Positions 1-8,629 of a DNA stretch of 64,000 nt are shown piece after piece. Numbering within the stretch: position 1 is the stretch's first letter; every line of letters starts with the position of its first letter. The notes below the pieces were generated by a model that saw only the letters and a list, made by a program, of their open reading frames with translations, was not told where the DNA came from and did not search any database. The stretch spans positions 489,936 to 553,935 of the forward strand of contig JAUJNI010000002.1 in assembly GCA_030446465.1 (NCBI GenBank). Direction: 5' to 3'. The stretch comes from Actinomycetota bacterium (lineage in GTDB: Bacteria > Actinomycetota > CADDZG01 > WHSQ01). A program made the position numbers and the translations under genes.

Positions 1-2067
1 CCTTCTTCAGGCTACGACCCGGACGGCAACCTTCTGGTCACCAGAACCGTGATCGGGAGCTCGGGCTGCGACTCGGGTGACACGGTGCGCACGAGGAGGT
101 TTACTTACGATCATCGCGGCTTCACCGACGAGGTCACCCAGACGATCGATTTACCCGACGCCGACCCGGTTACGAGAAAGCAAAGGCTCACCTACCGGGC
201 CGACGGCGTGCTGAGTTCGTCGACGTGGGACGGCAAGACGACGACCTACAAGCACTCTGCCGCCGGCCTGATGGAGTCGGCGACCGACTGGCGGGCGGGC
301 TCGGCGGCGTCGACCTTTGACTACCTCCCATCCGGCTCGCTTGAGGACATCTCCTTTCCCGGAGCGGCCGACGCAAGGTTCAGCTACCACCGGGACGGGA
401 GCCTGTCGTCGTTCTTGTGGCACAAATCATCGGGCGGGCTCATCCGCTCTCACAGCGGGATCGACTACGACCTCGGCGGCCTGCTGACCTCCGAGACGGT
501 CGACATCACCCGGCCGGCGGACTCACCTGGCGACAATGGCGGAGCGGCAAACTTCGACTACGACTTGGCCGGGCGCTTGGTGAGCTGGACCTCGCCGTTC
601 CGGCTGCTGAAGGACGAGGCCTCAACCGACAACCCCGTCACGACCTACGGCCTCGACGACGCCGGCAACATCACCTCGGAGACGGTCACGATCGACGGCG
701 CGACCAAGAAGACGACCACCGCCAGCTTCAGTCACAACCGCCTGAGCAGCCGCACGGTCAAGACCTTCGGGCTCGTCCAGGGAGTGGACGACACCACGAG
801 CGAGCAAGACTTCCACTACTCGGGCCTCGGCGAGGAGATCAAGCGCAGCGCGACGACGACCACAACGACGCCTAACGTCCTGCCGGCTACCGATACCACC
901 GTCACTTCCTACGACCCCGGTGGCAGGACCGACCAGGTGGATAACCGGGGCGACACGCTAAAGACCGACATCGACTACCTCTACGACGCCTCGGGTCAGG
1001 TCATCGCCCGCACCGCCCAGCCCGAGGCAGGCGATCCCAAGACGAGGCTCTACTTCTACTTCGGGACCACGAGCCAACTCGCCGAGGAGACGTCCAAGTC
1101 CGGCACCACCAAGACCCGCTACTTCAGCTCATCAGACGGGCAGCCCCTCGCGGAGCAGCGCTACAAGGACGGCCTCACCGGTGAGCCCGATCAGAGCAAC
1201 TCGAGCTGGGTGTGGCTGCTGCGCGACTCCCGGGGCAACGTCGCGACCGAGCTCAAGGACGACGGCACCATCGCGTCCCAGAGAGCCTACGACCCGTACG
1301 GGGCACCCGACGAGGGCGGGACTGCGACGGCCACAGGAGAAGAGGAGTCGACCCTCGGCTTCAAGGCGGCCCAGACCGACGACGTCTCGGGCAACCTCCT
1401 GCTGGGCCCGCGGATCTACGATCCAACGACCGACCGCTTCACCACCGCCGACGTCTTTGTCGGTTCTGGCTCGGACATGGCGCTCGGCACGGATCCCTTG
1501 ACTGGCAACCGCTATCTCTTCGCCGCCGCCAACCCGGTGGCCTTCTACGACGACGGCCATAGCCCAGCGATGTGTGACGGCACCGCGTACTGCAACCAAC
1601 GTTACGATCGCGATAAGAAAGATGATGAGAAAGGCAAGAAAGACAACCGAGAGCAGCGGTCAGAATGGGAATCTGGGTTTGACGAGATGAATACTGGGTG
1701 GCTCGATCTCACCGGGGCAGGGGAGGCGTCTGCGGCGATTTCAGAAGGACGCCGGGTCTGGACGTGTGCGGATGAAGTGACATGCGTTGAGAACGCGGGT
1801 GAATCCGTGCCTGGGGATTTCGAGGCAATAACGTTGGGACACTTCATCCTCTTCAGAGACGAGTTTAACCGTCAAGAAGACAAGTGCCTATTGGCTCACG
1901 AGGTAGTCCACGTCCGTCAGTACGAACGAGACCCTGACTTTGTAGACAATTACATTTATGGGTTCCTGAAAGGTCTCGAGGAGTTCGGGAACGAACGCGT
2001 AGCGTATCGCTTACACCCGTACGAACAAGAGGCGTTAAGGGCTGAGGCACAGTGTGAAGCTGGCTGA
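1..2067 (+). CDS. RHS/YD-repeat polymorphic toxin, 3' part, metallopeptidase-like C-terminal domain
   Basis: The reading frame is open from base 1, so the 5' end lies outside the window. The protein shows many YD-type repeats (YDPDGN, YDLAGRL, YGLDDAGN) and then the RHS core end (GFKAAQTDD, LGPRIYDPTTDRFTTAD, DPLTGNRYLFAAANPV). After the core the sequence changes to a charged, Cys-containing variable tip of about 160 residues. The tip ends with an HEVVH zinc-site motif (codons from 1897) and a downstream PYEQEA segment (from 2017) that could supply the third ligand, as in small HExxH...E peptidases. RHS proteins are known to deliver variable C-terminal toxins; that this tip is a peptidase is inference from the motif. 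The next gene overlaps its end by 14 nt. Codon use in the tip looks less GC-rich than the repeat part. Confidence 0.85.
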   Translation, partial: PSSGYDPDGNLLVTRTVIGSSGCDSGDTVRTRRFTYDHRGFTDEVTQTIDLPDADPVTRKQRLTYRADGVLSSSTWDGKTTTYKHSAAGLMESATDWRAGSAASTFDYLPSGSLEDISFPGAADARFSYHRDGSLSSFLWHKSSGGLIRSHSGIDYDLGGLLTSETVDITRPADSPGDNGGAANFDYDLAGRLVSWTSPFRLLKDEASTDNPVTTYGLDDAGNITSETVTIDGATKKTTTASFSHNRLSSRTVKTFGLVQGVDDTTSEQDFHYSGLGEEIKRSATTTTTTPNVLPATDTTVTSYDPGGRTDQVDNRGDTLKTDIDYLYDASGQVIARTAQPEAGDPKTRLYFYFGTTSQLAEETSKSGTTKTRYFSSSDGQPLAEQRYKDGLTGEPDQSNSSWVWLLRDSRGNVATELKDDGTIASQRAYDPYGAPDEGGTATATGEEESTLGFKAAQTDDVSGNLLLGPRIYDPTTDRFTTADVFVGSGSDMALGTDPLTGNRYLFAAANPVAFYDDGHSPAMCDGTAYCNQRYDRDKKDDEKGKKDNREQRSEWESGFDEMNTGWLDLTGAGEASAAISEGRRVWTCADEVTCVENAGESVPGDFEAITLGHFILFRDEFNRQEDKCLLAHEVVHVRQYERDPDFVDNYIYGFLKGLEEFGNERVAYRLHPYEQEALRAEAQCEAG

Positions 2068-2410
2068 TGCCTCACACAGCGTTTCCAAGATGCTCGTCAT
2101 CTCGACGCTCGCCGCCATGACAACGGCCGTCGCAGCGTCATGCGTCCCATCGTATGACGCGACTTTTATCAACCCATGCCAGCACACGCTTAAAGTCAGC
2201 ACTTTTCGAGTACCTCCAAGAGAAGCACGTCCCCACTTGGCGCAACGCCGGGTCTCTATCCCCCCAGAATCGCAACGGCAGGTGGACGGCGCCTTTTCAG
2301 GCAGCGTCCATACTTGGTCAATTACTGTAGGCGACGCTCCACCGATCGCCGTTCAAAATGCTCCAATCAACGGGTCAGTAACTATTCGGATTCCAGAACG
2401 TTTTTGCTAG
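2054..2410 (+). CDS. Small secreted or lipid-anchored protein, candidate RHS partner/immunity
   Basis: The 118-residue product starts at a GTG overlapping the RHS gene by 14 nt, with GAGG seven bases upstream; an internal ATG at 2090 is an alternative. A hydrophobic segment (MLVISTLAAMTTAVAASC) looks like a signal peptide and ends in AASC, a weak lipobox. The rest is a short beta-rich-looking domain with a second Cys (INPCQHTL) and a C-terminal Cys. I do not recognise the family. Position directly after a polymorphic-toxin tip is where immunity genes usually sit, and an exported protein would suit a toxin acting outside the cytoplasm, but this is inference only. Confidence 0.55.
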   Translation: MKLADASHSVSKMLVISTLAAMTTAVAASCVPSYDATFINPCQHTLKVSTFRVPPREARPHLAQRRVSIPPESQRQVDGAFSGSVHTWSITVGDAPPIAVQNAPINGSVTIRIPERFC

Positions 2411-2669
2411 GGGCAGCGCTGACCGTGGAGGAGAGGAACTCGGCAGGGAACGCCATGGGAAATTTTCGTCAAGGATTGTCTTTGTGCCCACATCAACCCC
2501 TCATCTTCCAGAAAACGCACCATCTCGAGCAAGTGCACTATGTCAATCAGACACGTAAGCTTGGGACCACCATACGCGATGGGATGCCTTTACCTTGTCG
2601 TACAGCCATGGTGATCGACGAAGTGGCATGCTGACAGCCGTGCGATCGCCGGGAAGGTCACCGGGTTGT

Positions 2670-3293
2670 ATGCTTGCTTACCGCATACTTGCTCTGATTG
2701 TTTCCGCTTCCCTGGGGCTCGCCGCGTCTTGTGGACCAGCTGCAAAATCGGACTCCAACGCCGGGGAGCGAGCAAGTGGGCATCAATCGTCCGCAGCTAT
2801 CCGCACGCCCAGCGATCTTTCACCATCGGTGAGAGTCTTCATGAACCAACTACAAAATGCTGGAGCATCCGTCGCGGAAGCGGAATGCATTTCGAACCGT
2901 TTTTTCTCGCGGAGCGCGATGAGAGACGAATATTCAGATCGCACGAACACCGCAACGGCTTTGGGTCGTGCGAAGATGCTTGGAGCCGTACTTGAAGAAA
3001 CCGCTGAAGGATGCGCGCCGGTGCACCGACTCAATCAATTGGCGTACGGGATAATGGTCCGTCCTCTCCTGGATAGGCTCCGTCGGGCAGGAGCCACGAA
3101 AGCGGAGGGGCGATGCATTCTTAGGCTGGTCGAGGACGTAGAGCTGATCTTCTCGTCGCAAGCCCGTCACGGCGACGAGGCTCAACGCACGGCGGCGCAT
3201 CATCTGGTACGCCGAGGTGCGAAATGTGGGTCGAAAACCAGACTGCGAGAGATCGTGAGACAATTGCACGCCTCGTTTAAATCAGGTAGGTAG
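2670..3293 (+). CDS. Putative lipoprotein with two Cys-containing helical repeats
   Basis: The product is 207 residues from the ATG at 2670; an upstream in-frame start at 2595 would put 25 hydrophilic residues before the signal peptide and is less likely. MLAYRILALIVSASLGLAASC is a signal sequence ending in a lipobox-like LAASC. The mature part holds two similar segments, FMNQLQNAGASVAEAECI and LLDRLRRAGATKAEGRCI, about 85 residues apart, which indicates an internal duplication of an L-x(3)-GA-x(3)-AE-x(2)-CI unit. I do not recognise a function. GC content is lower than in the core genes, consistent with the island. Confidence 0.6.
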   Translation: MLAYRILALIVSASLGLAASCGPAAKSDSNAGERASGHQSSAAIRTPSDLSPSVRVFMNQLQNAGASVAEAECISNRFFSRSAMRDEYSDRTNTATALGRAKMLGAVLEETAEGCAPVHRLNQLAYGIMVRPLLDRLRRAGATKAEGRCILRLVEDVELIFSSQARHGDEAQRTAAHHLVRRGAKCGSKTRLREIVRQLHASFKSGR

Positions 3294-3553
3294 CGCGGCG
3301 TGGCCGTAGCAGCGTCCACCTCGCGGGCAAGAGGGCAGTTTGAGCGGGCCCGAGTCTCCGCTGTCCTTGGGTTCTTAATTGTCTGAGGTGGCAGGGCTGT
3401 CGAGCGTGCAGTGGAGGAAAGAAGTACTGTCAGTGAATCGCAGGTGCATCGAGCTTCGTTATGAAAAGCAGCGACTCGCCTCCCACCGTTCAAATGTGTG
3501 GGCGTCGTGTTTTCGGCAAGCGATCGGAGCTGTCCTCTAGAGTCTGAAGGGAA

Positions 3554-4024
3554 TTGCTAACTCAGTCGGGATCTGTGCCAGTGTCTGACAAAGGGGAAGG
3601 TGACTTCCGCGAGGAGAAGGGCATCCCTCCGGTAAACCAGGTTCCACGGCCTTTCATGCAGGGGCTATTCATCCTCGGTGCGTTGGTGACGGGCGCTGCG
3701 AGTTGGATCGTGGCTGGCCATGGGCGCGGACCCGAAGAATGGTGGGTCTCGTTCCCTATTTATATCCCTACAACATTGGGGGGCGCTCTTCTGTGGGGAG
3801 TGGTGATCGGGAGAAGCTCGGTGCTCCTCACCACGACCATCCTTCTTCCCCAACTGATGATTGTTCTGATCCGTGGGATTACTGTTTCGGATGACAGTCT
3901 CTGGGGAGTCGGGTTCGTATTCGTGCTCTTAATGAGCCTGCTCGTGTACCCTGCTGCAAAGTTCGGGGTTGGGCTACGGACGTTTTTGAGTGAAGTCCGG
4001 CAGCCACACTCCACACCTGATTGA
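3554..4024 (+). CDS. Small multi-pass membrane protein, unknown function
   Basis: The 156-residue product has a charged N-terminus and about four hydrophobic segments (LFILGALVTGAASWIVAG, IPTTLGGALLWGVVIG, LLTTTILLPQLMIVLI, LWGVGFVFVLLMSLLVYPAA). The TTG start has AAGGGA close upstream; the GTG at 3581 or ATG at 3656 are alternatives, so the N-terminus is uncertain. No family is recognised. It closes the low-GC island that begins with the RHS gene and stands alone. Confidence 0.5.
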   Translation: MLTQSGSVPVSDKGEGDFREEKGIPPVNQVPRPFMQGLFILGALVTGAASWIVAGHGRGPEEWWVSFPIYIPTTLGGALLWGVVIGRSSVLLTTTILLPQLMIVLIRGITVSDDSLWGVGFVFVLLMSLLVYPAAKFGVGLRTFLSEVRQPHSTPD

Positions 4025-4341
4025 TGAGACGGTTCTGAGCGCCGAATGGCGTCGGAGGGTTTCCCAGGCAGGGGGAATCAAGCGGTCGGGCTCATTGGCG
4101 GTTCCGTCAGGCCTGCCGCTTGGGGTCAGCCGGTGCCCGAACAAAGTTCAGGGCTGGGCAGGAGTTTCCCTTCGGCCGTCGAAGTTATGGGGACGAGACC
4201 GTCAGCGGACACTGAGGGGATGATCGACAGAGGCTCCCGGCCATGTGCACGCTTCGGCGCGGCCCCCTCTATCTCGCCTGCCCTAGTGCTGTAGCCCTCC
4301 CCAGCGAGGGGCGCCCCGAGTGACGTGGTAAAGCAGTCGCG
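4025..4341 (+). other. Intergenic stretch without a supported gene
   Basis: No convincing coding region is seen on either strand: the long minus-strand frame here is the shadow of the oxidase gene that follows. A short CCCTC...GAGGG stem lies at 4295–4310 close to the start of the next gene. GC rises along this stretch, marking the change from accessory island to core sequence. Confidence 0.4.
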
Positions 4342-5397
4342 GTGAACTTCGACGAGATCCTGAGGCTCGAGGACTTCGAGCCGCTTGCCAGGGACGCTAT
4401 GGAGGCGGGCGCGTTCGACTATTACGTCGGTGGAGCCGCGGACGAGGTGACGCTGCGAGACAACGTCGTGGCCTTCGGCAGGCGCAGGCTGAGGCCCCGC
4501 GTCCTGGTCGACGTCTCCCGGATCGACACCTCCACGACGATGCTCGGCACCGCCGTGTCGATGCCGGTCGCGCTGGCCCCCACTGCGTTGCACAAGCTCG
4601 CTCATCCCGAGGGCGAGCTCGCCGTCGCGAGGGCGGCGGCCGCAGCAGGAGTGCTCATGCATGCGGCGACCTTCTCGAGCTACTCCCTCGAGGAGATTGC
4701 GGCGGCGGCAAAGGGCCCCAGGTGGTTTCAGCTCTATTTCCATCGGGACAGGGGCGTGTCCCGAGACCTGGTCACGCGGGCGGCTGCGGCCGGCTATGGG
4801 GCAGTGGTCCTGACCGCAGACCTCCCGGTGCCGGGCTACAGGGAGCGAGAGCTGCGCAGCCACTTCGTCGTGCCGGACGACGCGGGGCCGGGCAACTATC
4901 GAAGTGACTCAGGCGACCAAGATCTGCTCGGCTACTTCACCCACGAGATCGACGCAACCGTCACCTGGGCCGACGTCGAGTGGCTGAGGGGCGTGTCTGA
5001 CCTTCCGGTCGTGATCAAGGGTGTGCTGACCGCCGAGGACGCGGGGCTGGCCGCCGAGCACGGCGCGGCCGCAGTGGTGGTCTCGAACCATGGGGGCCGC
5101 CAGCTCGACCGCTGCTCCGCGTCGGTCGACGTGCTCGAGGAGGTGGTGGACGCCGCCGGTGGTGACCTGGAGGTGTACCTCGATGGAGGGGTGCGACGTG
5201 GGACCGACGTCCTCGTCGCCCTGGCGCTCGGCGCCCGGGCCGTGCTCATGGGCCGGCCGTACCTGTGGGCCCTTGCCGCAGGAGGTGAAGCGGGAGTTGC
5301 CCGCGCCATCGAGCTCATAAGGGTGGAGCTCGACAACGCCATGGCCCTGCTTGGCGTCACCCGGACCGATCAGGTGACCCGCGCCCACCTCATGTGA
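4342..5397 (+). CDS. FMN-dependent alpha-hydroxy acid oxidase/dehydrogenase
   Basis: The product is 351 residues, the usual size of the lactate/glycolate oxidase family, which oxidises 2-hydroxyacids to 2-oxoacids on FMN. Family landmarks are present in order: YYVGGAADE near the N-terminus, the FMN-binding PTALHKLAHPEGE, QLYFHRDR, TADLPVPGYRERE, the catalytic SNHGGRQLD (His250), and DGGVRRGTDVLVALALGA with GRPYLW. SNHGGRQLD is followed by RC where many members have GAPA. GTG is chosen as start because it opens the conserved FDEILRLEDFE segment. Convergent with the permease gene, overlapping its end by 8 nt. Lactate, glycolate and mandelate are all possible substrates; the sequence alone does not decide. 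Confidence 0.9.
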   Translation: MNFDEILRLEDFEPLARDAMEAGAFDYYVGGAADEVTLRDNVVAFGRRRLRPRVLVDVSRIDTSTTMLGTAVSMPVALAPTALHKLAHPEGELAVARAAAAAGVLMHAATFSSYSLEEIAAAAKGPRWFQLYFHRDRGVSRDLVTRAAAAGYGAVVLTADLPVPGYRERELRSHFVVPDDAGPGNYRSDSGDQDLLGYFTHEIDATVTWADVEWLRGVSDLPVVIKGVLTAEDAGLAAEHGAAAVVVSNHGGRQLDRCSASVDVLEEVVDAAGGDLEVYLDGGVRRGTDVLVALALGARAVLMGRPYLWALAAGGEAGVARAIELIRVELDNAMALLGVTRTDQVTRAHLM

Positions 5398-5818
5398 TCT
5401 CGGTTTCCTCTGGAGACTTCCTCGACTCCTTCTTCTCTTTGGAGCGCCACCCCTGCCATGCGGTCCTGGCCCCCATAACGACGATGAAGGCCCCAAAGGC
5501 CTTCTCGAGGACCTCCGGCGCGATCTGCAGGGCCAGCGCCGCCCCCACGAAGGCGCTGCCGACCCCGCCCACGGCCATGAACAGCGCCTGCCTGAACGAG
5601 ACATAGCCCTTCCTGCGGTGAGCAATGACGCCCGCTACCGCGGTGGGAACGATGACCAGCAGAGAGGTGCCCTCGGCGAGGTGTTGCGACCGGCCGAGCG
5701 CCAGCACCATGAACGGGACCATGACGAGCCCTCCTCCGACGCCGAGCAGCGCGGACAACAGACCCACTGCGACGCCCGCACCCACGATGAGCAGGGCGAG
5801 CGGCAGGCTCAGCTCCAC
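5390..5818 (-). CDS. Half-size TauE/SafE-type membrane permease (second copy)
   Basis: The product is 142 residues from the GTG at 5818. It begins with LPLALLIVGAGVAVG and carries the family glycine motif LLGVGGGLVMVP, followed by three more hydrophobic segments and a charged KEKKESRK tail. Full-length TauE/SafE proteins, which export sulfite, sulfonates or related anions, are about 250 residues with this motif once in each half; this gene encodes only one half. It overlaps the stop of the sister half-gene by 10 nt, so the two are probably translated together and could form a heterodimer. Its 3' end overlaps the convergent oxidase gene. Confidence 0.75.
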   Translation of the reverse strand: MELSLPLALLIVGAGVAVGLLSALLGVGGGLVMVPFMVLALGRSQHLAEGTSLLVIVPTAVAGVIAHRRKGYVSFRQALFMAVGGVGSAFVGAALALQIAPEVLEKAFGAFIVVMGARTAWQGWRSKEKKESRKSPEETEIT

Positions 5819-6186
5819 AGCAACTGGACCCCCACCCCGACCATGAGCACCCCGAAGAGGACCTTGAGGAGGCCCTCCTTGATGCGCGCCATGAGCCCCG
5901 CTCCGAGCGGCGCTCCCACCAGCGCTCCCACGGCGAGAAGCCCCGCGACGCGATAGTCGACGCTTCCCTCCAGGGCGAACTTTGTAGCTCCCACAGAAGC
6001 GATCGGTATGAGCGCTGCAAGCGAAGTCGCATGCGCCGAGTGCTGGCTGAGCCCGACCACGCCGACCAGCAAAGGAACCATCACAACCCCGCCCCCGACG
6101 CCGAGCAGCCCGCTCAGCAAGCCCGCAAGAAGCCCGATGAGGGCCAGGGTGACAACCGCCCGAGGCGAGGTGGCCGGCTCCTTCAC
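5809..6186 (-). CDS. Half-size TauE/SafE-type membrane permease (first copy)
   Basis: The product is 125 residues from a GTG at 6186 that overlaps the aminotransferase stop as GTGA, an arrangement typical of translational coupling. [28 protein letters not shown] is the TauE/SafE half-repeat; three further hydrophobic stretches follow ([50 protein letters not shown]). Together with the next gene it corresponds to a normal two-repeat permease cut in two. The substrate cannot be read from the sequence. Confidence 0.75.
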   Translation of the reverse strand: MKEPATSPRAVVTLALIGLLAGLLSGLLGVGGGVVMVPLLVGVVGLSQHSAHATSLAALIPIASVGATKFALEGSVDYRVAGLLAVGALVGAPLGAGLMARIKEGLLKVLFGVLMVGVGVQLLWS

Positions 6187-7382
6187 CGAGCCAGAAGGTC
6201 GGCGATCCTCGTGACCCCCTCGACCAGGTCGTCGTCCCCCAGGACATAGGAGAGCCGGACATAGCCTGGCCCCCCGAAGCCGTCTCCCGGCACGACCGCA
6301 ACCAGCGCCTTCTCGAGCAGCACGTCCGCAAAGTCGAGCGACGTCTCGATCCGGCGCCCTGCGATGGTCCGTCCCACAACGCCCTGAACCGAGGGAAAGC
6401 AGTAGAAGGCGCCCTGCGGCTCGAAGCACTCGATCCCGGGGATGTCGCTCAGCATCTTGTGCATGGTCGTCCTTCTACGGTCGAAGACCTCTCGCATCCG
6501 CTGGGTCGCCTCGAGGTCTCCCGTGACCGCGGCGAGCGTTGCAGCCTGCCCGAGGTTGCCGACGTTGGAGGTGGCGTGGCTCTGCAGCGAGGCCGCAGCC
6601 GCGACGACGTCGGCGGGCCCGATCATCCAGCCGACCCGCCATCCGGTCATCGCGTAGGTCTTGGCGACGCCGTTGATGACGATGCACCGATCGGCGAGCT
6701 CGGGAACCAGCACCGGCATCGACGAGAACCTGGCGTCCCCGTAGACGAGGTGCTCGTAGATCTCGTCGGTGATGACCCAGATGCCGTGCTCCACGGCCCA
6801 GCGGCCGATGGCCTCGACCTCCTCCGGCGGATAGACCGCCCCGGTGGGGTTCGACGGCGACACGAACACGAGCGCCTTGGTGCGCGTTGTGGTTGCCGCC
6901 TCGAGTTGTTGGAGCGTGACTCGAAAGCCGCAGTCGCCTCCAGTCGCCAGCTCGACCGGGACGCCGCCCGCCAGCTTGATCATCTCGGGATAGCTCACCC
7001 AGTAGGGGGCTGGCAGGAGCACCTCATCTCCGGGGTCGATGATCGACATGAACGCGTTGAAGAGGGCGTGCTTGCCGCCGTTGCTGACGAGCACCTGCTC
7101 GGGCAGCACGGAGTAGCCGGAGTCTCGCTCGGTCTTGCGGGCGATGGCGGCCCTCAGCTCGGGGAGCCCGGGGGCCGGGGTGTAGTGGTGGTAGACCGCG
7201 TGGTGCGCGGCCTCTGCAGCCGCCTTCACGATGTGCTCGGGCGTCGGGAAATCGGGCTCCCCGGCCCCGAAGCCGATGACGTCCGCACCGGAGGCTTTGA
7301 GAGCCTTGGCCTTGGCGTCGATTGCCAGAGTGGACGATTCTGTGATGCTGGTGACCGCTCGAGACAGCCTCGGGGAGGGAAT
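6183..7382 (-). CDS. Pyridoxal-phosphate aminotransferase class I/II (aspartate aminotransferase type), probable ATT start
   Basis: The protein matches class I aspartate aminotransferases: [54 protein letters not shown] and the PLP-lysine segment [16 protein letters not shown]. The first GTG (7229) lies inside the family: upstream codons still encode the conserved [14 protein letters not shown] and [13 protein letters not shown]. Between the upstream stop and this region there is no ATG, GTG or TTG. An ATT at 7382 has AAGGAG six bases upstream and gives 399 residues, the normal family size, so I place the start there; a CTG slightly downstream or a sequence error are alternatives. Divergent from serC, with 49 bp between starts. 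It heads a unit with the two half-permeases. Confidence 0.8.
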   Translation of the reverse strand: MPSPRLSRAVTSITESSTLAIDAKAKALKASGADVIGFGAGEPDFPTPEHIVKAAAEAAHHAVYHHYTPAPGLPELRAAIARKTERDSGYSVLPEQVLVSNGGKHALFNAFMSIIDPGDEVLLPAPYWVSYPEMIKLAGGVPVELATGGDCGFRVTLQQLEAATTTRTKALVFVSPSNPTGAVYPPEEVEAIGRWAVEHGIWVITDEIYEHLVYGDARFSSMPVLVPELADRCIVINGVAKTYAMTGWRVGWMIGPADVVAAAASLQSHATSNVGNLGQAATLAAVTGDLEATQRMREVFDRRRTTMHKMLSDIPGIECFEPQGAFYCFPSVQGVVGRTIAGRRIETSLDFADVLLEKALVAVVPGDGFGGPGYVRLSYVLGDDDLVEGVTRIADLLAR

Positions 7383-7431
7383 CGCCTTCTCCTTCGTTAT
7401 AGATTCGCCGGCGCCTCCCTCAATCTAGGGC

Positions 7432-8607
7432 ATGACCGGCATGGCAAGCGGCGTCGGGAGCGCCAATCCCGTGAATCCACAAGAGATAGTGATCCCTGCG
7501 GAGTTGCGTCCCTTGGATGGGCGGTTCGGTTCTGGTCCTTCCAAGGTGCGGCCCGAGGCGGTCGCGGCCCTTGCTCGCAGCGCCTCCGGCTATCTCGGCA
7601 CCAGCCACAGGCAAGCCGGGGTCAGGTCCATGGTCGGGCGGCTGCGCACGGGTCTTCGCCAGCTCTTCTCGTTGCCCGAGGGATACGAGGTCGTGCTCGG
7701 CAACGGAGGGACTACCGTCTTCTGGGACGCCATGGTCTTCTGTTTGATCGAGCGCAGGAGCCTGCACTACGTCTTCGGCGAGTTCTCCGCCAAGTGCGCC
7801 GAGGCAGCCCGGCGTGCGCCTCACCTGGACGATCCCCAGATCGTCGAGTCCCAGCCCGGGACGCGTCCGGGGTTCGTTGCCCCGGGTGACTGCGACCTCT
7901 GCGCGCTCACTCACAACGAGACCTCGACCGGGGTGATGATGCCGGTGGAGCGCCCGGACACGGGGGCGCTGGTCGCCGTCGACGCCACTTCGGGGGCCGG
8001 GGGCCTGCCGGTGGACCCCAGGGCCTTCGACGTCTACTACTTCGCATTGCAGAAGAGCTTCGCGTCGGATGGTGGGCTGTGGGTGGCGCTGTGCTCCCCC
8101 GACGCGCTGGAACGGATCCAGGCCATCTCCCGCTCCGGGCGCTACATCCCGGCGTCCCTCGATCTCGGTGTCGCGCTGGAGCAATCGCGCCAGGACCAGA
8201 CCTTGAACACGCCTGCCCTCGCCACGCTGTTTCTCGCGGTCGAGCAGATCGACTGGATCAACGACCAAGGGGGCCTCGAGTGGGCCGCCGCCCGCTGCGA
8301 CCGTTCGGCAGAGATCGTTTACTCGTGGGCTGAGGGCTCCCCGCGGGCAGCCCCCTTTGTGACCGAGCCGGCCCACAGGAGTCGCGTGGTCGCGACCATC
8401 GACCTCGAGCCCCGGATAGAAGCCGCGGCGGTAACGAGGACACTGAGGGTGAACGGCATCCTCGACACCGAGCCGTACCGAAAGCTGGGACGGAATCAGC
8501 TGAGGATCGGAATGTATCCCGCGATCGAGCCGGACGACGTCGCGGCCCTCACCCGGTGCATCGATTACGTCATCGACACCCTCGAGTCCGCTCGGGGAGG
8601 GGACTGA
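7432..8607 (+). CDS. serC: Phosphoserine aminotransferase
   Basis: This is the second enzyme of serine biosynthesis, converting 3-phosphohydroxypyruvate and glutamate to phosphoserine. The 391-residue product has the actinobacterial signature DGRFGSGPSKVRPE near the N-terminus, GTSHRQAGV, NGGTTVFWD, THNETSTGV, DATSGAGGLP and the PLP-lysine segment FALQKSFASDGG (Lys208). The start at 7432 gives a normal N-terminus; ATG at 7441 is an alternative. serA follows 22 bp downstream, so the two steps of the pathway are adjacent. The divergent aminotransferase leaves very little room for promoters. Confidence 0.93.
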   Translation: MTGMASGVGSANPVNPQEIVIPAELRPLDGRFGSGPSKVRPEAVAALARSASGYLGTSHRQAGVRSMVGRLRTGLRQLFSLPEGYEVVLGNGGTTVFWDAMVFCLIERRSLHYVFGEFSAKCAEAARRAPHLDDPQIVESQPGTRPGFVAPGDCDLCALTHNETSTGVMMPVERPDTGALVAVDATSGAGGLPVDPRAFDVYYFALQKSFASDGGLWVALCSPDALERIQAISRSGRYIPASLDLGVALEQSRQDQTLNTPALATLFLAVEQIDWINDQGGLEWAAARCDRSAEIVYSWAEGSPRAAPFVTEPAHRSRVVATIDLEPRIEAAAVTRTLRVNGILDTEPYRKLGRNQLRIGMYPAIEPDDVAALTRCIDYVIDTLESARGGD

Positions 8608-8615
8608 AGCCCCTG

Positions 8616-8621
8616 TACGAT
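8616..8621 (+). promoter_or_regulatory. Possible leaderless -10 element of serA
   Basis: TACGAT preceded by TG (extended -10 form) ends 8 nt before the serA ATG at 8630. Spacing fits transcription starting at or within a base or two of the start codon. Same pattern as at several other genes in this window. Confidence 0.4.
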
Positions 8622-8629
8622 GGCCTCAG

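Noticed and set aside
2314..2634. 106-codon plus-strand frame after the RHS partner gene
   Set aside because: It overlaps the upstream gene in another frame, has no signal, domain or ribosome binding site and reads as chance.
6459..7889. 476-codon plus-strand frame
   Set aside because: It runs antisense through the conserved aminotransferase and into serC out of frame; its sequence is Arg/Gly-rich low-complexity typical of a shadow in GC-rich DNA.
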